A DNA stretch of 64,000 bases from Armatimonas rosea (GTDB lineage Bacteria > Armatimonadota > Armatimonadia > Armatimonadales > Armatimonadaceae), in the NCBI RefSeq assembly GCF_014202505.1, contig NZ_JACHGW010000006.1, positions 1-64,000 of the forward strand, given 5' to 3'. The notes beneath the pieces were generated by a model. It had not been told where the DNA came from, ran no database searches, and saw nothing but the letters and a program-made list of their open reading frames with translations. Made by a program: the position numbers and the translations under genes. Numbering within the stretch: position 1 is the stretch's first letter; every line of letters starts with the position of its first letter. Of the stretch, positions 40,093 to 48,257 are shown piece by piece.

Positions 40093-40227
40093 TCCCTGAG
40101 AACAAGTCTCTGGGCTTAAGAGGGCGACGGCTCCCTGCGGAGCCAAGCGAATCTCGTGGCGACGAAGGTCGCCGTCGCCCTTTCAAGCCCGGACACTCGT
40201 TGTCCGGTTACTCGTTGTCTGGGGGTC
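40093..40227. repeat. MITE-like inverted repeat element
   Basis: An imperfect inverted repeat of about 30 bp pairs 40101-40130 (ending GGGCTTAAGAGGGCGACGG) with 40172-40202 (starting CCGTCGCCCTTTCAAGCCC). The 41-bp centre contains GGCTCCCTGCGGAGCC. The left block CCTGAGAACAAGT and the hairpin AAGCCCGGACA...TGTCCGG are shared with 38056-38116. No gene lies here. Confidence 0.65.
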
Positions 40228-40245
40228 GTGTGGTTCCGGTGGCGG

Positions 40246-40251
40246 TAGAAT
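40246..40251 (+). promoter_or_regulatory. Extended -10 (GGTAGAAT) of the HExxH gene
   Basis: GGTAGAAT ends 9 nt before ATG 40261, in the same arrangement as trhO. Confidence 0.5.
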
Positions 40252-40260
40252 AAGAGCACT

Positions 40261-41586
40261 ATGCGCCAAGCTCCCCCCCGTGTCACCGCTCCGCCAGAGA
40301 GCTTCTTCCTGGGGTTTCGGCCCGACGACCAAGAGCCCGCGCGGCGCTTCTACCGCAAGCACGTCGACCTCAAGGGGCTCCATATCGCGGCGGCGGCGGT
40401 CGTGGACGATGCCGCGCTGGTGCGGACGCACTTTCTGGTCTCGCACCTGCTGGCGGGACGCGCCGATGTTCTGGAGACCATGGCACGCGTTGGGACGCGG
40501 CTGATCGTGATCGGCAAGGACCAGGTCTACACCGACATGCCTGAGTACCGCAACGCGCCCAACCCCGCCTACCTCAACGAGCGGGTGCGCGGAACGGGTG
40601 GGCTGGATGTGACGAGCTTTGGGGAGGAGAACCTGCTCAACTTGCCGCTGGACCGCTACGACGATGAGAGTATTGCGGTGCATGAGTTCTGCCACACGGT
40701 CGATGCTGCGCTTGCAAAACTCGATCCGGGGTGGCGCGCGCGGCTGCGGCAGACTTTCCAGGGGGCGCTCGACAAGGGGCTCTGGAAAAATACCTACGCG
40801 GCCTCCAATCCGGGCGAGTACTGGGGAGAGATCGCGCAGAGCTACTTCGACTGCAACCGGGTCAACAACTGGAACCACGGGCCCATCGGGACCCGCGAGC
40901 AGCTGGAAAAGTACGACCCCGACGGCTTTGCGCTCGTCCGGGAGACCTTCCGGCTCACGGGGGGCGACGACTGGCGCTACACGCCCGTGCGCCGGCAGCC
41001 GTCGGTGATCGCGCCGCCCGCCAAGCTTGGGTTCCGCCCGGAGTTTACGAAGTTCACCCTAGCGCGGGAGTTTCCCGTGGTGGGGGTGGCCAAGACCCGC
41101 GACTCCGCACTCCTCAAGGCCAACGACACGATCCGCAAGCTCTTCGCCTACCGCCACGATATCCTCAAGGCCCTGATCCAGGCAGGTATCTCGCTGGCGG
41201 TCTTGCCCAAGGGCTACACGCGCACCGCGCCCGACCCGCGCCAGCTAGCGATCTCCCAGGAGCAGCTCTCCGACCTTGTGGGCCTCTTCGCCCGCGCGCT
41301 CTACACCACCACCGCGACCCGCCCCGTGGACCCCGAGTTCGAGGCTCGCCGCGATAAGCAGCAGTACGAGCTCCGGGTGAAGCGCCTCGATATCACCTTT
41401 GACAACCGCCTCAAGGCCCTCTACGGCGATCAGCGTCTGGAGCGGTGGGTTTCTGGAGTGGAGGCCTACTTCGACACCAAGAAGCGGGGGAGCCGTGAGG
41501 CGCTCAAGGCGACCGACCCGGCTCTGTTTGCCCTTGTCCTAGAGACCTTCGCCTACGCCGACCACCCGGACTGGCGCTTCTCGTAG
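40261..41586 (+). CDS. Putative zinc metallopeptidase (HEFCH motif)
   Basis: The 441-residue protein has a gluzincin-like zinc site. HEFCHTVDAAL at about residue 142 supplies two His and the catalytic Glu, and EYWGEIAQSYFDCNRVNNW about 45 residues later offers the third ligand (Glu of GEIAQ). This spacing and the N/W-rich follow-on recall the lethal-factor-like/MtfA superfamily. No signal peptide is evident. A related helical block recurs near the C-terminus (QRLERWVSGVEAYFDTKKRG, DPALFALVLETFAYADHPDW), echoing DPDGFALVRETFRLTGGDDW, so the protein has an internal repeat. The substrate is unknown. Confidence 0.7.
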   Translation: MRQAPPRVTAPPESFFLGFRPDDQEPARRFYRKHVDLKGLHIAAAAVVDDAALVRTHFLVSHLLAGRADVLETMARVGTRLIVIGKDQVYTDMPEYRNAPNPAYLNERVRGTGGLDVTSFGEENLLNLPLDRYDDESIAVHEFCHTVDAALAKLDPGWRARLRQTFQGALDKGLWKNTYAASNPGEYWGEIAQSYFDCNRVNNWNHGPIGTREQLEKYDPDGFALVRETFRLTGGDDWRYTPVRRQPSVIAPPAKLGFRPEFTKFTLAREFPVVGVAKTRDSALLKANDTIRKLFAYRHDILKALIQAGISLAVLPKGYTRTAPDPRQLAISQEQLSDLVGLFARALYTTTATRPVDPEFEARRDKQQYELRVKRLDITFDNRLKALYGDQRLERWVSGVEAYFDTKKRGSREALKATDPALFALVLETFAYADHPDWRFS

Positions 41587-42062
41587 CGGACGACGTGGAG
41601 CCAGCCAAAGACGGTGCGCTCATCGACCCGCTGAAAGCCCGCCGCTTCGTAGAGGGCTCGGAGCTTAGGACGGTCCGCGCGGCAGTCGAGCTTGAGGTAG
41701 GGGACACCCGCCGCCACGGTTTCTGCCTCGGCTTGGCGCAGTAGCGCCTGCGACACCCCACGCCCCGCCGCCCGCCGCGCCACGGCGACCCTGTGGACAT
41801 AGAGCGCCGCACCAGGGGCATCCTCCGGCCAGAAGTCTTCGTCGGTGGCGGCGACCAGCATCGTCCCCACGGGATCGGAGCCGTCCCAGGCCAGCCAGAG
41901 CTCACCGCGCTCGGCGTTGGGGACCATGCTCTCGGGCGTAAACCACTCGGGCTCCCAGTTCTTCTGCCCAATCGCCACAAGCCACTCCGAGACCTCCAAC
42001 AAGATCGCCGCCGCCAGCGGTGCCTCGTCCACGGTTGCGCGTGCCACCCGAAACTCACTCAT
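41553..42062 (-). CDS. GNAT-family N-acetyltransferase
   Basis: The start is ATG 42062 (169 residues), 7 nt after GGTACTAT; a longer frame upstream overlaps the divergent gene and lacks homology-like content. The acetyl-CoA-binding motif A is ALYVHRVAVARRAAGRGVSQ followed by LLRQAEAET (R-x-x-G-x-G/A type at about residues 100-108). Motif B is KLDCRADRPKLRALYEAAGF, ending in the usual YE.GF. The substrate is unknown. The 3' end overlaps the convergent peptidase gene by 34 bp. Confidence 0.88.
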   Translation of the reverse strand: MSEFRVARATVDEAPLAAAILLEVSEWLVAIGQKNWEPEWFTPESMVPNAERGELWLAWDGSDPVGTMLVAATDEDFWPEDAPGAALYVHRVAVARRAAGRGVSQALLRQAEAETVAAGVPYLKLDCRADRPKLRALYEAAGFQRVDERTVFGWLHVVRYEKRQSGWSA

Positions 42063-42131
42063 GAGACGGATAGTACCCGGCTCTTGTGCAAACGGGAAGC
42101 GCTCTGCGATACTGTGTCTAGGATAACTCTG

Positions 42132-42566
42132 ATGTCTGGCTACACCCACCGTCTCTATAAACAGCACCTCGCTTGCTTTGCCTGCCGCAAGGTCTGGCGT
42201 CAGGAGCGGCTCGACTCCGAGAGTGCGCCCCTCTGCCCCGACTGCCACCAGCCCCTCACGGACATGGGCAAGGACTTCAAAGCCCCGCGCCGCAACGCCA
42301 CCGCGCAGTGGGCCAAGGCCGAGGCGCTTGTCAAGAACGGGATTCGCTTTAGCTCATTGGGAACGTCTGGCACGATTCCTCAGCGCCTCAATGAAGTCGA
42401 GGCATTTGTCGAGGCCCGGGCACAGTCCGCGGCGGAGCAAGCCGCCGCGAGTGAGCGGTACGAGCGTCAGCGCGCCAAGGAGCAGCGCCTCGCTGAGGTC
42501 TGGGATCGCCGTGAGCAGCAGCGGGTGCGGCAGTACCAGAAGAAGCTGTCTCGTCCTGCCGATTAG
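42132..42566 (+). CDS. Hypothetical zinc-ribbon protein with charged coiled-coil tail
   Basis: ATG 42132 gives 144 residues. CFACRKVW (about residue 15) and CPDCHQPL (about 34) make a four-cysteine zinc ribbon. The C-terminal half is a long charged helix (SERYERQRAKEQRLAEVWDR). AGGA lies about 9 nt upstream. I see no catalytic motif; nucleic-acid or protein binding is possible. Confidence 0.65.
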   Translation: MSGYTHRLYKQHLACFACRKVWRQERLDSESAPLCPDCHQPLTDMGKDFKAPRRNATAQWAKAEALVKNGIRFSSLGTSGTIPQRLNEVEAFVEARAQSAAEQAAASERYERQRAKEQRLAEVWDRREQQRVRQYQKKLSRPAD

Positions 42567-42591
42567 AACGGTGGGACTGGAGAGATTCCAG

Positions 42592-43023
42592 CTATGCCTC
42601 AGGATTTGGCTTTGGAGGTAAGGGGGGGAAGTTCTCGGCAAATTGTTGCACCAGGTGCTCCGCTTTTTCTCGGGAGTCCTCGGAATCGTCTGTCGGAAAG
42701 GACCTTAAGGTTCGCGGAAAGCCGCCTTCCCGAATCTTCCGCAGTGCCTTTGGCTCATAGATGACTTTGGCTCGCCAGTTCGTAAGCCAGCTTGGCCGCA
42801 TCACCATAGCAACCAGGCGTGGGCTTCCGCGGTGTTTTCCCACCACACGAATCTTCGTAAGCTCGGCGTCCCAGTTAACACCGACCACATAGACCTTCGT
42901 TCCGGGCGAAAAATGCTTCGTGCCGATCTGCACCCACTCCCCTTGGTTGGGGCCGTAGTAGATAGCCTCACGGACGTTTGCTACGACGCACCACTGTGGT
43001 GGCTCGCCAGTTTGGTCTTCCAT
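42592..43023 (-). CDS. Hypothetical protein
   Basis: The protein has 143 residues and no recognised family. The N-terminal half is beta-rich (CVVANVREAIYYG, VQIGTKHFSPGTKVYVVG, AELTKIRVVGKHRG), resembling a small beta-barrel as in SH3- or immunity-type proteins. The end is Pro-rich (FPPLPPKPNPEA). It lies 20 bp from the next minus-strand gene and forms an apparent three-gene unit with it and the SUKH gene. Confidence 0.55.
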   Translation of the reverse strand: MEDQTGEPPQWCVVANVREAIYYGPNQGEWVQIGTKHFSPGTKVYVVGVNWDAELTKIRVVGKHRGSPRLVAMVMRPSWLTNWRAKVIYEPKALRKIREGGFPRTLRSFPTDDSEDSREKAEHLVQQFAENFPPLPPKPNPEA

Positions 43024-43043
43024 TGATACTCCACTTCAAGACG

Positions 43044-43652
43044 TTATGATCTCACCGCCTGAACGGCGTTGAGAAACCACTGTGCCAGCTCATCTCCATG
43101 GTCCCAAAAATCATCCGCGAGGGCTTTCTGGACATGGGGAAGCTCTAATACTCCGGGAAGCCAGGGGCACTCACGGCAGAGATACTTTAAGCTGGCTGTT
43201 GCCTTGGGTGCGCAGACCCCACTCCAGAGCCGCTCCCGTGCGCGTGGCTCAAAGTCGGGGTCGCAGAGGAAGGCCATCACGAGAAGCTGGGGGGAGACCC
43301 AGCTCTCCCGATCCACCGCTTCCCAGAGAGCCAGGAGCGTCTTTGGTGTCCGAACTCCCAGCCAGACCGCGCAGGCTCCCACGAGATGGGGACGGTACAT
43401 CTTCCCCGCCAACAAGGCCAAGACCTCGGCTTCGGAGTCCTTGCTCTTTGCCACACAGCGCCGCACAATCTCAACGGACCACGCTGGCTCGGCAAACCCC
43501 AGGAGCAAGTTACAAGGCGAGCGCAGCCAGGTCGCGGTCAGGTAGCCGCGAAAGGCCGGCTCAAACGACCGATACCCACCACGCCGCGCCTGCTCCCGTG
43601 CCTGACGATTGACCTGCCGAATCACTGCCAGCCGGTGTAGGTAATCTCGCAT
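43044..43652 (-). CDS. Hypothetical helical-repeat protein
   Basis: The 202-residue protein is almost entirely alpha-helical with HEAT-like helix pairs (AEVLALLAGKMYRPHLVGAC, TPKTLLALWEAVDRESW, ASLKYLCRECPWLPGVLELP). No signal peptide or catalytic motif is seen and I cannot name a family. It lies between the unknown gene at 42592 and the SUKH gene, all on the minus strand. Confidence 0.55.
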   Translation of the reverse strand: MRDYLHRLAVIRQVNRQAREQARRGGYRSFEPAFRGYLTATWLRSPCNLLLGFAEPAWSVEIVRRCVAKSKDSEAEVLALLAGKMYRPHLVGACAVWLGVRTPKTLLALWEAVDRESWVSPQLLVMAFLCDPDFEPRARERLWSGVCAPKATASLKYLCRECPWLPGVLELPHVQKALADDFWDHGDELAQWFLNAVQAVRS

Positions 43653-43679
43653 AACAGAGAAGATTTGACCTATTCGCTT

Positions 43680-44210
43680 TTAGGATTGGCGAAAGAAACG
43701 CTCTTGCATGGGTTCAATATCCTCGGGATACCACTGGTTTCCAACCTCAGGATTCGTGATCGTGCCGGAGAACCAGCCAACCAAAAGCTCATGCCATCTG
43801 ACACTTAAAAACACATGGCTACCTTCGCTGAAGCCATTGTCAAAATTGATGAGAGTCCATTGATCTGGTGAACCTTTTGTGCTCCAGGCAAACTGACTAT
43901 TTCCGTCGTCGTGCCCACACGCAAGTAGCCCTCCGCGTTCGGGATAAATCACAAATTTTTCTTCCTCCCAAAACTCAGTAACAATGCTCCAGAACTCTCC
44001 CGAACGCTTACAAACATCAACAATCTCTCGTGGGTGCCGCAGGCGAATCCACTCCCCAAAAAATCCATCACCGTAAGTCTGGATGATCTGTTTGTAATCC
44101 GACGGAAACGCACACCCCAGCGCCGCTTCATACCGCGCCCATTCCTCCGCCGAGGGCACATTTTTCGGCTCCACAGGCGGCGGAACCAATTGAATCAAAT
44201 CTTCAATCAT
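43680..44210 (-). CDS. SMI1/KNR4 (SUKH) family protein
   Basis: The 176-residue protein has the SUKH core: ARYEAALGCAFPSDYKQIIQ followed by TYGDGFFGEWIRL (residues about 25-60) and later IYPERGGLLACGHDDGNSQF. SUKH proteins often serve as immunity proteins against polymorphic or contact-dependent toxins, or as toxin-domain partners. No toxin gene is visible nearby, so it may be an orphan immunity gene. Confidence 0.82.
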   Translation of the reverse strand: MIEDLIQLVPPPVEPKNVPSAEEWARYEAALGCAFPSDYKQIIQTYGDGFFGEWIRLRHPREIVDVCKRSGEFWSIVTEFWEEEKFVIYPERGGLLACGHDDGNSQFAWSTKGSPDQWTLINFDNGFSEGSHVFLSVRWHELLVGWFSGTITNPEVGNQWYPEDIEPMQERFFRQS

Positions 44211-44220
44211 CTTTGTTCTC

Positions 44221-44301
44221 TATGGCCGAAGGCCTTCCCAGCCGTAGGCTCGTTGACGCCCCGCTCCAACCGGGGCGACCTAATCCAACCGGGGCGACCT
44301 A
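44221..44301. repeat. Dispersed repeat with an 18-bp tandem
   Basis: TATGGCCGAAGGCCTTC (44221-44237) matches 19595-19611 exactly. TCCAACCGGGGCGACCTA occurs at 44265-44282 and again at 44284-44301; the second copy contains the mutS stop codon (44299-44301). The following text CCCAGCCG.AGGCTC also matches the reverse complement of the 19518-19688 element. Confidence 0.65.
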
Positions 44302-46926
44302 CTTCGTTGCGCGTTTTTGCAGCCGTTGCAGCGCGATCAGCGCCTCGACCGGGGAGAGCGTGTTGATATCCAGCCCGCGCAGCTCCTCCACCACCGGGTG
44401 CTCCTCGGCCTCAAAGAGCGTCATCTGGAGCTTCTGTGCCTTGGGCGCGACACTGACACCACCGAGCGTATCGCGCCGCTTGGAGCCGTCGCGCTCCAGG
44501 TCGCTCAGAATCTCTTTCGAGCGCTCGATCACGGTGGGGGGCAGGCCGGCCATGCGGCCTACTTGGATGCCGTAGCTCTTGTCCGTGCCGCCGGGGAGGA
44601 CTTTTCGGAGCCAGATAATCCGGTCGTTGGTCTCTTTTACCGCGATCCGGTAGTTCTTCACGTTGGGGAGCTGCTTTTCGAGCTCATTGAGCAGGTGGTA
44701 GTGGGTCGCAAAGAGAGTCTTGCAGCCGCGTGCCGCCAGAAACTCCGCGACCGCCCAGGCAATCGAGACCCCATCAAACGTGCTCGTGCCGCGCCCGATC
44801 TCATCGAGGATCACCAGGCTGCGCTCAGTGGCATTATTGAGAATCTCCGCGGTCTCGGTCATCTCCACCATGAAGGTCGATTGCCCGGCGGCGAGGTCAT
44901 CGTGCGCCCCGACACGGGTGAAGATGCGGTCCACCAGCCCGACCCGCACGGAGTCCGCGGGGACAAAGCTCCCGACCTGGGCTAGCAAGACAATCAGCGC
45001 GACTTGCCGCAGCACCGTGGACTTACCGGCGGAGTTGGGGCCCGTGATGATGTGCACCTGCTGCTGGTCGGTGTCGAGATACGTGTCGTTGGGGATAAAG
45101 TTCGCCGCCGAGCCCATCAGCCGCTCGACCACCGGGTGCCGCCCGCCCTTGATCTCCAGTGCATCGCCGGTATCCACGACGGGCCGGACAAAGCGGTTGT
45201 TCTGCGCGACTTCCGCTAGCGCCGCGACTACGTCTAGCTTGGCGACTGCCTGCGCCACCGCCAGCACGGGGCCAGTGAACTCCTGCGCCACATAGTCCCG
45301 CACCGAGACAAAGAGATCGTACTCCAGGGAGTTGATGCGCTCCTCGGCCCCGAGCACCTTGGACTCCATCTCCTTGAGCTCGGGGGTGATGTAGCGCTCG
45401 CCGGTCGCGGTGGTCTGCTTGCGGATGTAGTCTTTCGGGACATAGGCCAGGTTTGCCTTGGTCACCTCGATAAAGTAGCCAAACACCGAGTTAAAGCCCA
45501 CCTTCAGGCTCTTGATCCCCGTCTTCTCCCGCTCATCGGCCTCCAGAGTTGCGATCCAGCTCTTGCCGCCCCGGACAATCTGCCGCAGCTCGTCGAGGTT
45601 CTCGTCGTAGCCGTCCTTGATGAGGTTGCCCTCGCGCACCGTCAGCGGCGGCTCATCGGCGATGGCAGACGTCAGAAGCTCGGTGAGCGCGGGCAGGCCA
45701 TCGAGTGCGCTTGCCAAAGCCTGAATTGCCGGGTGCTCGATCTGGAGCGCCTGCGCCGCGACCTCAGGGATGCGCTCTAGTGACTGGCGTAGCGCGACAA
45801 GATCGCGGGCGTTGGCCGCGCCGGTCGAGAGGCGGGCCATGAGCCGCTCTAGGTCGGCGATCCCGCGGAGCGTGTCGCGCACATCGCCGCGGGGCAGGGC
45901 ATCGTCGTAGAAGGCCTCGACCGCATCGAGCCGTGCATTGATCTTCTCCACCGAGAGCAGGGGGGCATCGAGCCACTTCTTGAGCATGCGCCCGCCCATC
46001 GATGTCCGCGTCTCATCGAGCACGGCGAGGAGCGACTTGCTGCGGGCGCTGTCGTAGAGGCCCGCCGTCAGCTCTAAATTCCGCCGCGCCGATGCGTCTA
46101 AGTACATCGCGTCCTCGGTGGAGTAGGTCGCCAGGGTCCGAATGTGCCCGACCGCGCCCATGTGGGTTGCCTTCAGGTACTCCAGGAGCGCGGCGGCGGC
46201 GCTGAGCCCCGCGGAGTAGTCGTCGCAGCCGAAGCCCTTGAGCGTCTGCACCCCGAAGTGCTCCAGCAGCGCCTCGCGCGGCAGGCGGGGGAGCTTGCCC
46301 TTCCCGAGCCGCGTCAGGGTCGCCGGGCACGCCGCGGCGATCGCCTCCGCGAGCTCGTCCATGCCCTCGGGCACCAGGCACTCGGCGGGCTGGAGGCGCA
46401 GGATCTCCTCGACCACCTTGGCGATTCCCTCGTCCTCCCCGACCTCCGTGATCAGAAACTCACCGGTCGAGACATCCACCACTCCAATCCCGTTCACCGG
46501 CTTGGAGAGAATCGCCGCGACTAAGTAGTTGTTGCTCTTGGCATCGAGCAGCGCATCCTCAACCAGCGTCCCCGGTGTCACGACTCTCGTCACGGCGCGC
46601 TTTACCAGTCCCTTGGCCTGCTTCGGGTCCTCGATCTGATCGCAGATCGCGACCTTGAAGCCCTTCTGCACCAGCCGTGCCATGTAGCGCTCCAGCGCGT
46701 GGTGGGGAACGCCCGCCATCGGGTACTTGCCGTCGTAGCCCTGCACCTCGCGCCCCGTGAGCGTGATCTCCAGCTCCCGCGCGATCAGCTCGGCATCGTC
46801 GCCGTACGCCTCGAAGAAGTCTCCCACCCGCATAAAGAGCACACAGTCGGGACGCTCCAGCTTCATGGTCACGTAGAGTCGGAGCATCGGGGTCAGTTTT
46901 TCCAGGGGGATGTCAGGGGTCGGCAT
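44299..46926 (-). CDS. mutS: DNA mismatch repair protein MutS
   Basis: MutS recognises mispairs and small loops and starts repair with MutL. The 875-residue protein has the N-terminal mismatch-contact motif FFEAYGDDA (Phe-x-Glu, about residue 33). The connector and core domains follow, and then the ATPase: Walker A GPNSAGKST near residue 630, the signature STFMVEMTETAEILNNAT, Walker B LVILDEIGRGTSTFDG, and FATHYHLL. Walker A has SA where E. coli has MG; this is a tolerated variation. Length is typical. The gene starts directly at the prophage junction; its stop lies in a repeat. Confidence 0.96.
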   Translation of the reverse strand: MPTPDIPLEKLTPMLRLYVTMKLERPDCVLFMRVGDFFEAYGDDAELIARELEITLTGREVQGYDGKYPMAGVPHHALERYMARLVQKGFKVAICDQIEDPKQAKGLVKRAVTRVVTPGTLVEDALLDAKSNNYLVAAILSKPVNGIGVVDVSTGEFLITEVGEDEGIAKVVEEILRLQPAECLVPEGMDELAEAIAAACPATLTRLGKGKLPRLPREALLEHFGVQTLKGFGCDDYSAGLSAAAALLEYLKATHMGAVGHIRTLATYSTEDAMYLDASARRNLELTAGLYDSARSKSLLAVLDETRTSMGGRMLKKWLDAPLLSVEKINARLDAVEAFYDDALPRGDVRDTLRGIADLERLMARLSTGAANARDLVALRQSLERIPEVAAQALQIEHPAIQALASALDGLPALTELLTSAIADEPPLTVREGNLIKDGYDENLDELRQIVRGGKSWIATLEADEREKTGIKSLKVGFNSVFGYFIEVTKANLAYVPKDYIRKQTTATGERYITPELKEMESKVLGAEERINSLEYDLFVSVRDYVAQEFTGPVLAVAQAVAKLDVVAALAEVAQNNRFVRPVVDTGDALEIKGGRHPVVERLMGSAANFIPNDTYLDTDQQQVHIITGPNSAGKSTVLRQVALIVLLAQVGSFVPADSVRVGLVDRIFTRVGAHDDLAAGQSTFMVEMTETAEILNNATERSLVILDEIGRGTSTFDGVSIAWAVAEFLAARGCKTLFATHYHLLNELEKQLPNVKNYRIAVKETNDRIIWLRKVLPGGTDKSYGIQVGRMAGLPPTVIERSKEILSDLERDGSKRRDTLGGVSVAPKAQKLQMTLFEAEEHPVVEELRGLDINTLSPVEALIALQRLQKRATK

Positions 46927-47059
46927 GTTATCTATAACCTCGTTTTTGGGTGCTTGTAGAGGGAAATCGGCTGTTTCTGTAGCTGGTTTGCGGTGCTACT
47001 GTAGCAACCCTACAGCTACTTGGCAGGAAAACGGGGCAAATCATGGCCCATTGTACCAA
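46927..47059. other. Probable prophage left attachment region (attL)
   Basis: This 133-bp gap between the mutS start and the integrase stop carries CTGTAGC at 46977-46983 and 46999-47005, TTGTAG at 46954-46959, and the inverted CTACAGC at 47010-47016. Such short repeats may be integrase arm-binding sites. The core sequence cannot be fixed without the right junction. No tRNA is present. Confidence 0.45.
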
Positions 47060-48232
47060 CTAACTACCCTCTGGCTTTCCGTCCACCAGCTCGTCCATCA
47101 CCACGGCCACAACGTCGGTGGAGCTCTGCAGCGCGTGGGCATAGACCCGCATGGTGACTCCCGGATTGGCGTGGCCGAGGCTCTTGGATACAACCGGCAC
47201 CGGGACGCCCTCATGCAGGAGCAGGCTGGCGTAGGCGTGGCGCAAGTGATGGAGCGTGATGCCCTCGATGCCATGCACCTTCAAGTGGTGTGCTGTGGCC
47301 GCCGCCACGCTGGAGTAGCGCAAGGGCGCTCCCGTGGGCGTCGTGAAGACCAAGCCGAAGGGATTGGACCACGCTTCACCCGCCGCGCCTTTGTGGCCCT
47401 CCTGCTCGATCCGGCGAGCCTCCAGCGCCGCGACCAGGAAGCGGGGCATGGCGCACTGGCGCACACTACTCTTGCTCTTGGGCTTGCGAAGCACTGCCGC
47501 GCCCTTGGCCGCGCCTTCTGCGCGCCCCAGGGAGTAGCGCACGTGCAAGATGCCAGCCGCCAGGTCGATGTCCTCCCAGCGAAGCCCGAGGCACTCTCCG
47601 ATCCGCAGGCCACAGCCCAGCAGGACAGCTACAATCGGGTAATAGTCGATCTTGGCCGTGTGCCCCTTGGCGTAGCCGCGGGGGATGGGCGTCTGCATCG
47701 CCGTGAGGATGCCTCGAATGTCATCTCGGCTGAGGTCCTTGGGCTTGCGTGGCGTGACCTTGGGCGCCGTGGTCAGCTCGACCGGGTTGCGGGGCAGCCA
47801 GTCGTAGCGCACTGCCAGAGCACACGAGCGAAAGAGAACGCCTCGGGCCACCTGAGCCGAGCGGGTCTGCCCCAGCTTGCGGAGCCACACGCTCACGGCG
47901 TGAATGGTGAGGTTTGCCAGCTTGACCTTACCCAGGTGGGGGGTGATGTACAGGCGAATGTGCATCTCGGCAACTTGGTAGGTGTGGGGTGCCCAGCCCG
48001 CCTTCTTCTCGGCCAGGTACTCCGCGCAGAGCTGCTCCACCGTGATGTCCTTGCGCGCCTCGGGAAGCAGGCTGTTTGCCTGAGCCTGGAGCTCCTGGAG
48101 CTTCTGGGCGGCAAGGGCTCGCGTCTTGGCGTAGCGCACCTTCCTGCCCTCGGGAGTGCTGATCGCCGCCACCCACAGACCATCTTTTCGCTGGTAGATC
48201 GAGCCCTCGTTTTGGCCTCGCTTTTTTGCCAC
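47060..48232 (-). CDS. int: Tyrosine-family phage integrase
   Basis: The 390-residue site-specific recombinase is expected to insert and excise the prophage. The N-terminal 60 residues read KRGQNEGSIYQRKDGLWVAA (AP2-like arm-binding domain). A SAM-like core-binding domain follows. The catalytic domain has the first Arg in GCGLRIGECLGLRWEDID (about residue 210), HxxR in LHHLRHAYASLLLHEG (about 327), and HANPGVTMRVYAH with the nucleophilic Tyr at about 363. It is complete and apparently active. It is divergent from the replication genes. Confidence 0.95.
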   Translation of the reverse strand: MAKKRGQNEGSIYQRKDGLWVAAISTPEGRKVRYAKTRALAAQKLQELQAQANSLLPEARKDITVEQLCAEYLAEKKAGWAPHTYQVAEMHIRLYITPHLGKVKLANLTIHAVSVWLRKLGQTRSAQVARGVLFRSCALAVRYDWLPRNPVELTTAPKVTPRKPKDLSRDDIRGILTAMQTPIPRGYAKGHTAKIDYYPIVAVLLGCGLRIGECLGLRWEDIDLAAGILHVRYSLGRAEGAAKGAAVLRKPKSKSSVRQCAMPRFLVAALEARRIEQEGHKGAAGEAWSNPFGLVFTTPTGAPLRYSSVAAATAHHLKVHGIEGITLHHLRHAYASLLLHEGVPVPVVSKSLGHANPGVTMRVYAHALQSSTDVVAVVMDELVDGKPEGS

Positions 48233-48257
48233 TTCCCTAACTCCTTGGAGGTTTCCT

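Noticed and set aside
41793-42131. Upstream extension of the zinc-ribbon gene at 42132
   Set aside because: It overlaps the GNAT gene antisense; the ATG at 42132 has a Shine-Dalgarno-like AGGA and starts the coherent zinc-ribbon domain.
44299-46926. Altered Walker A (GPNSAGKST) in MutS as a sign of inactivity
   Set aside because: The Lys-Ser/Thr core is intact, all other motifs are present, and GPNxAGKST forms occur in active MutS proteins.
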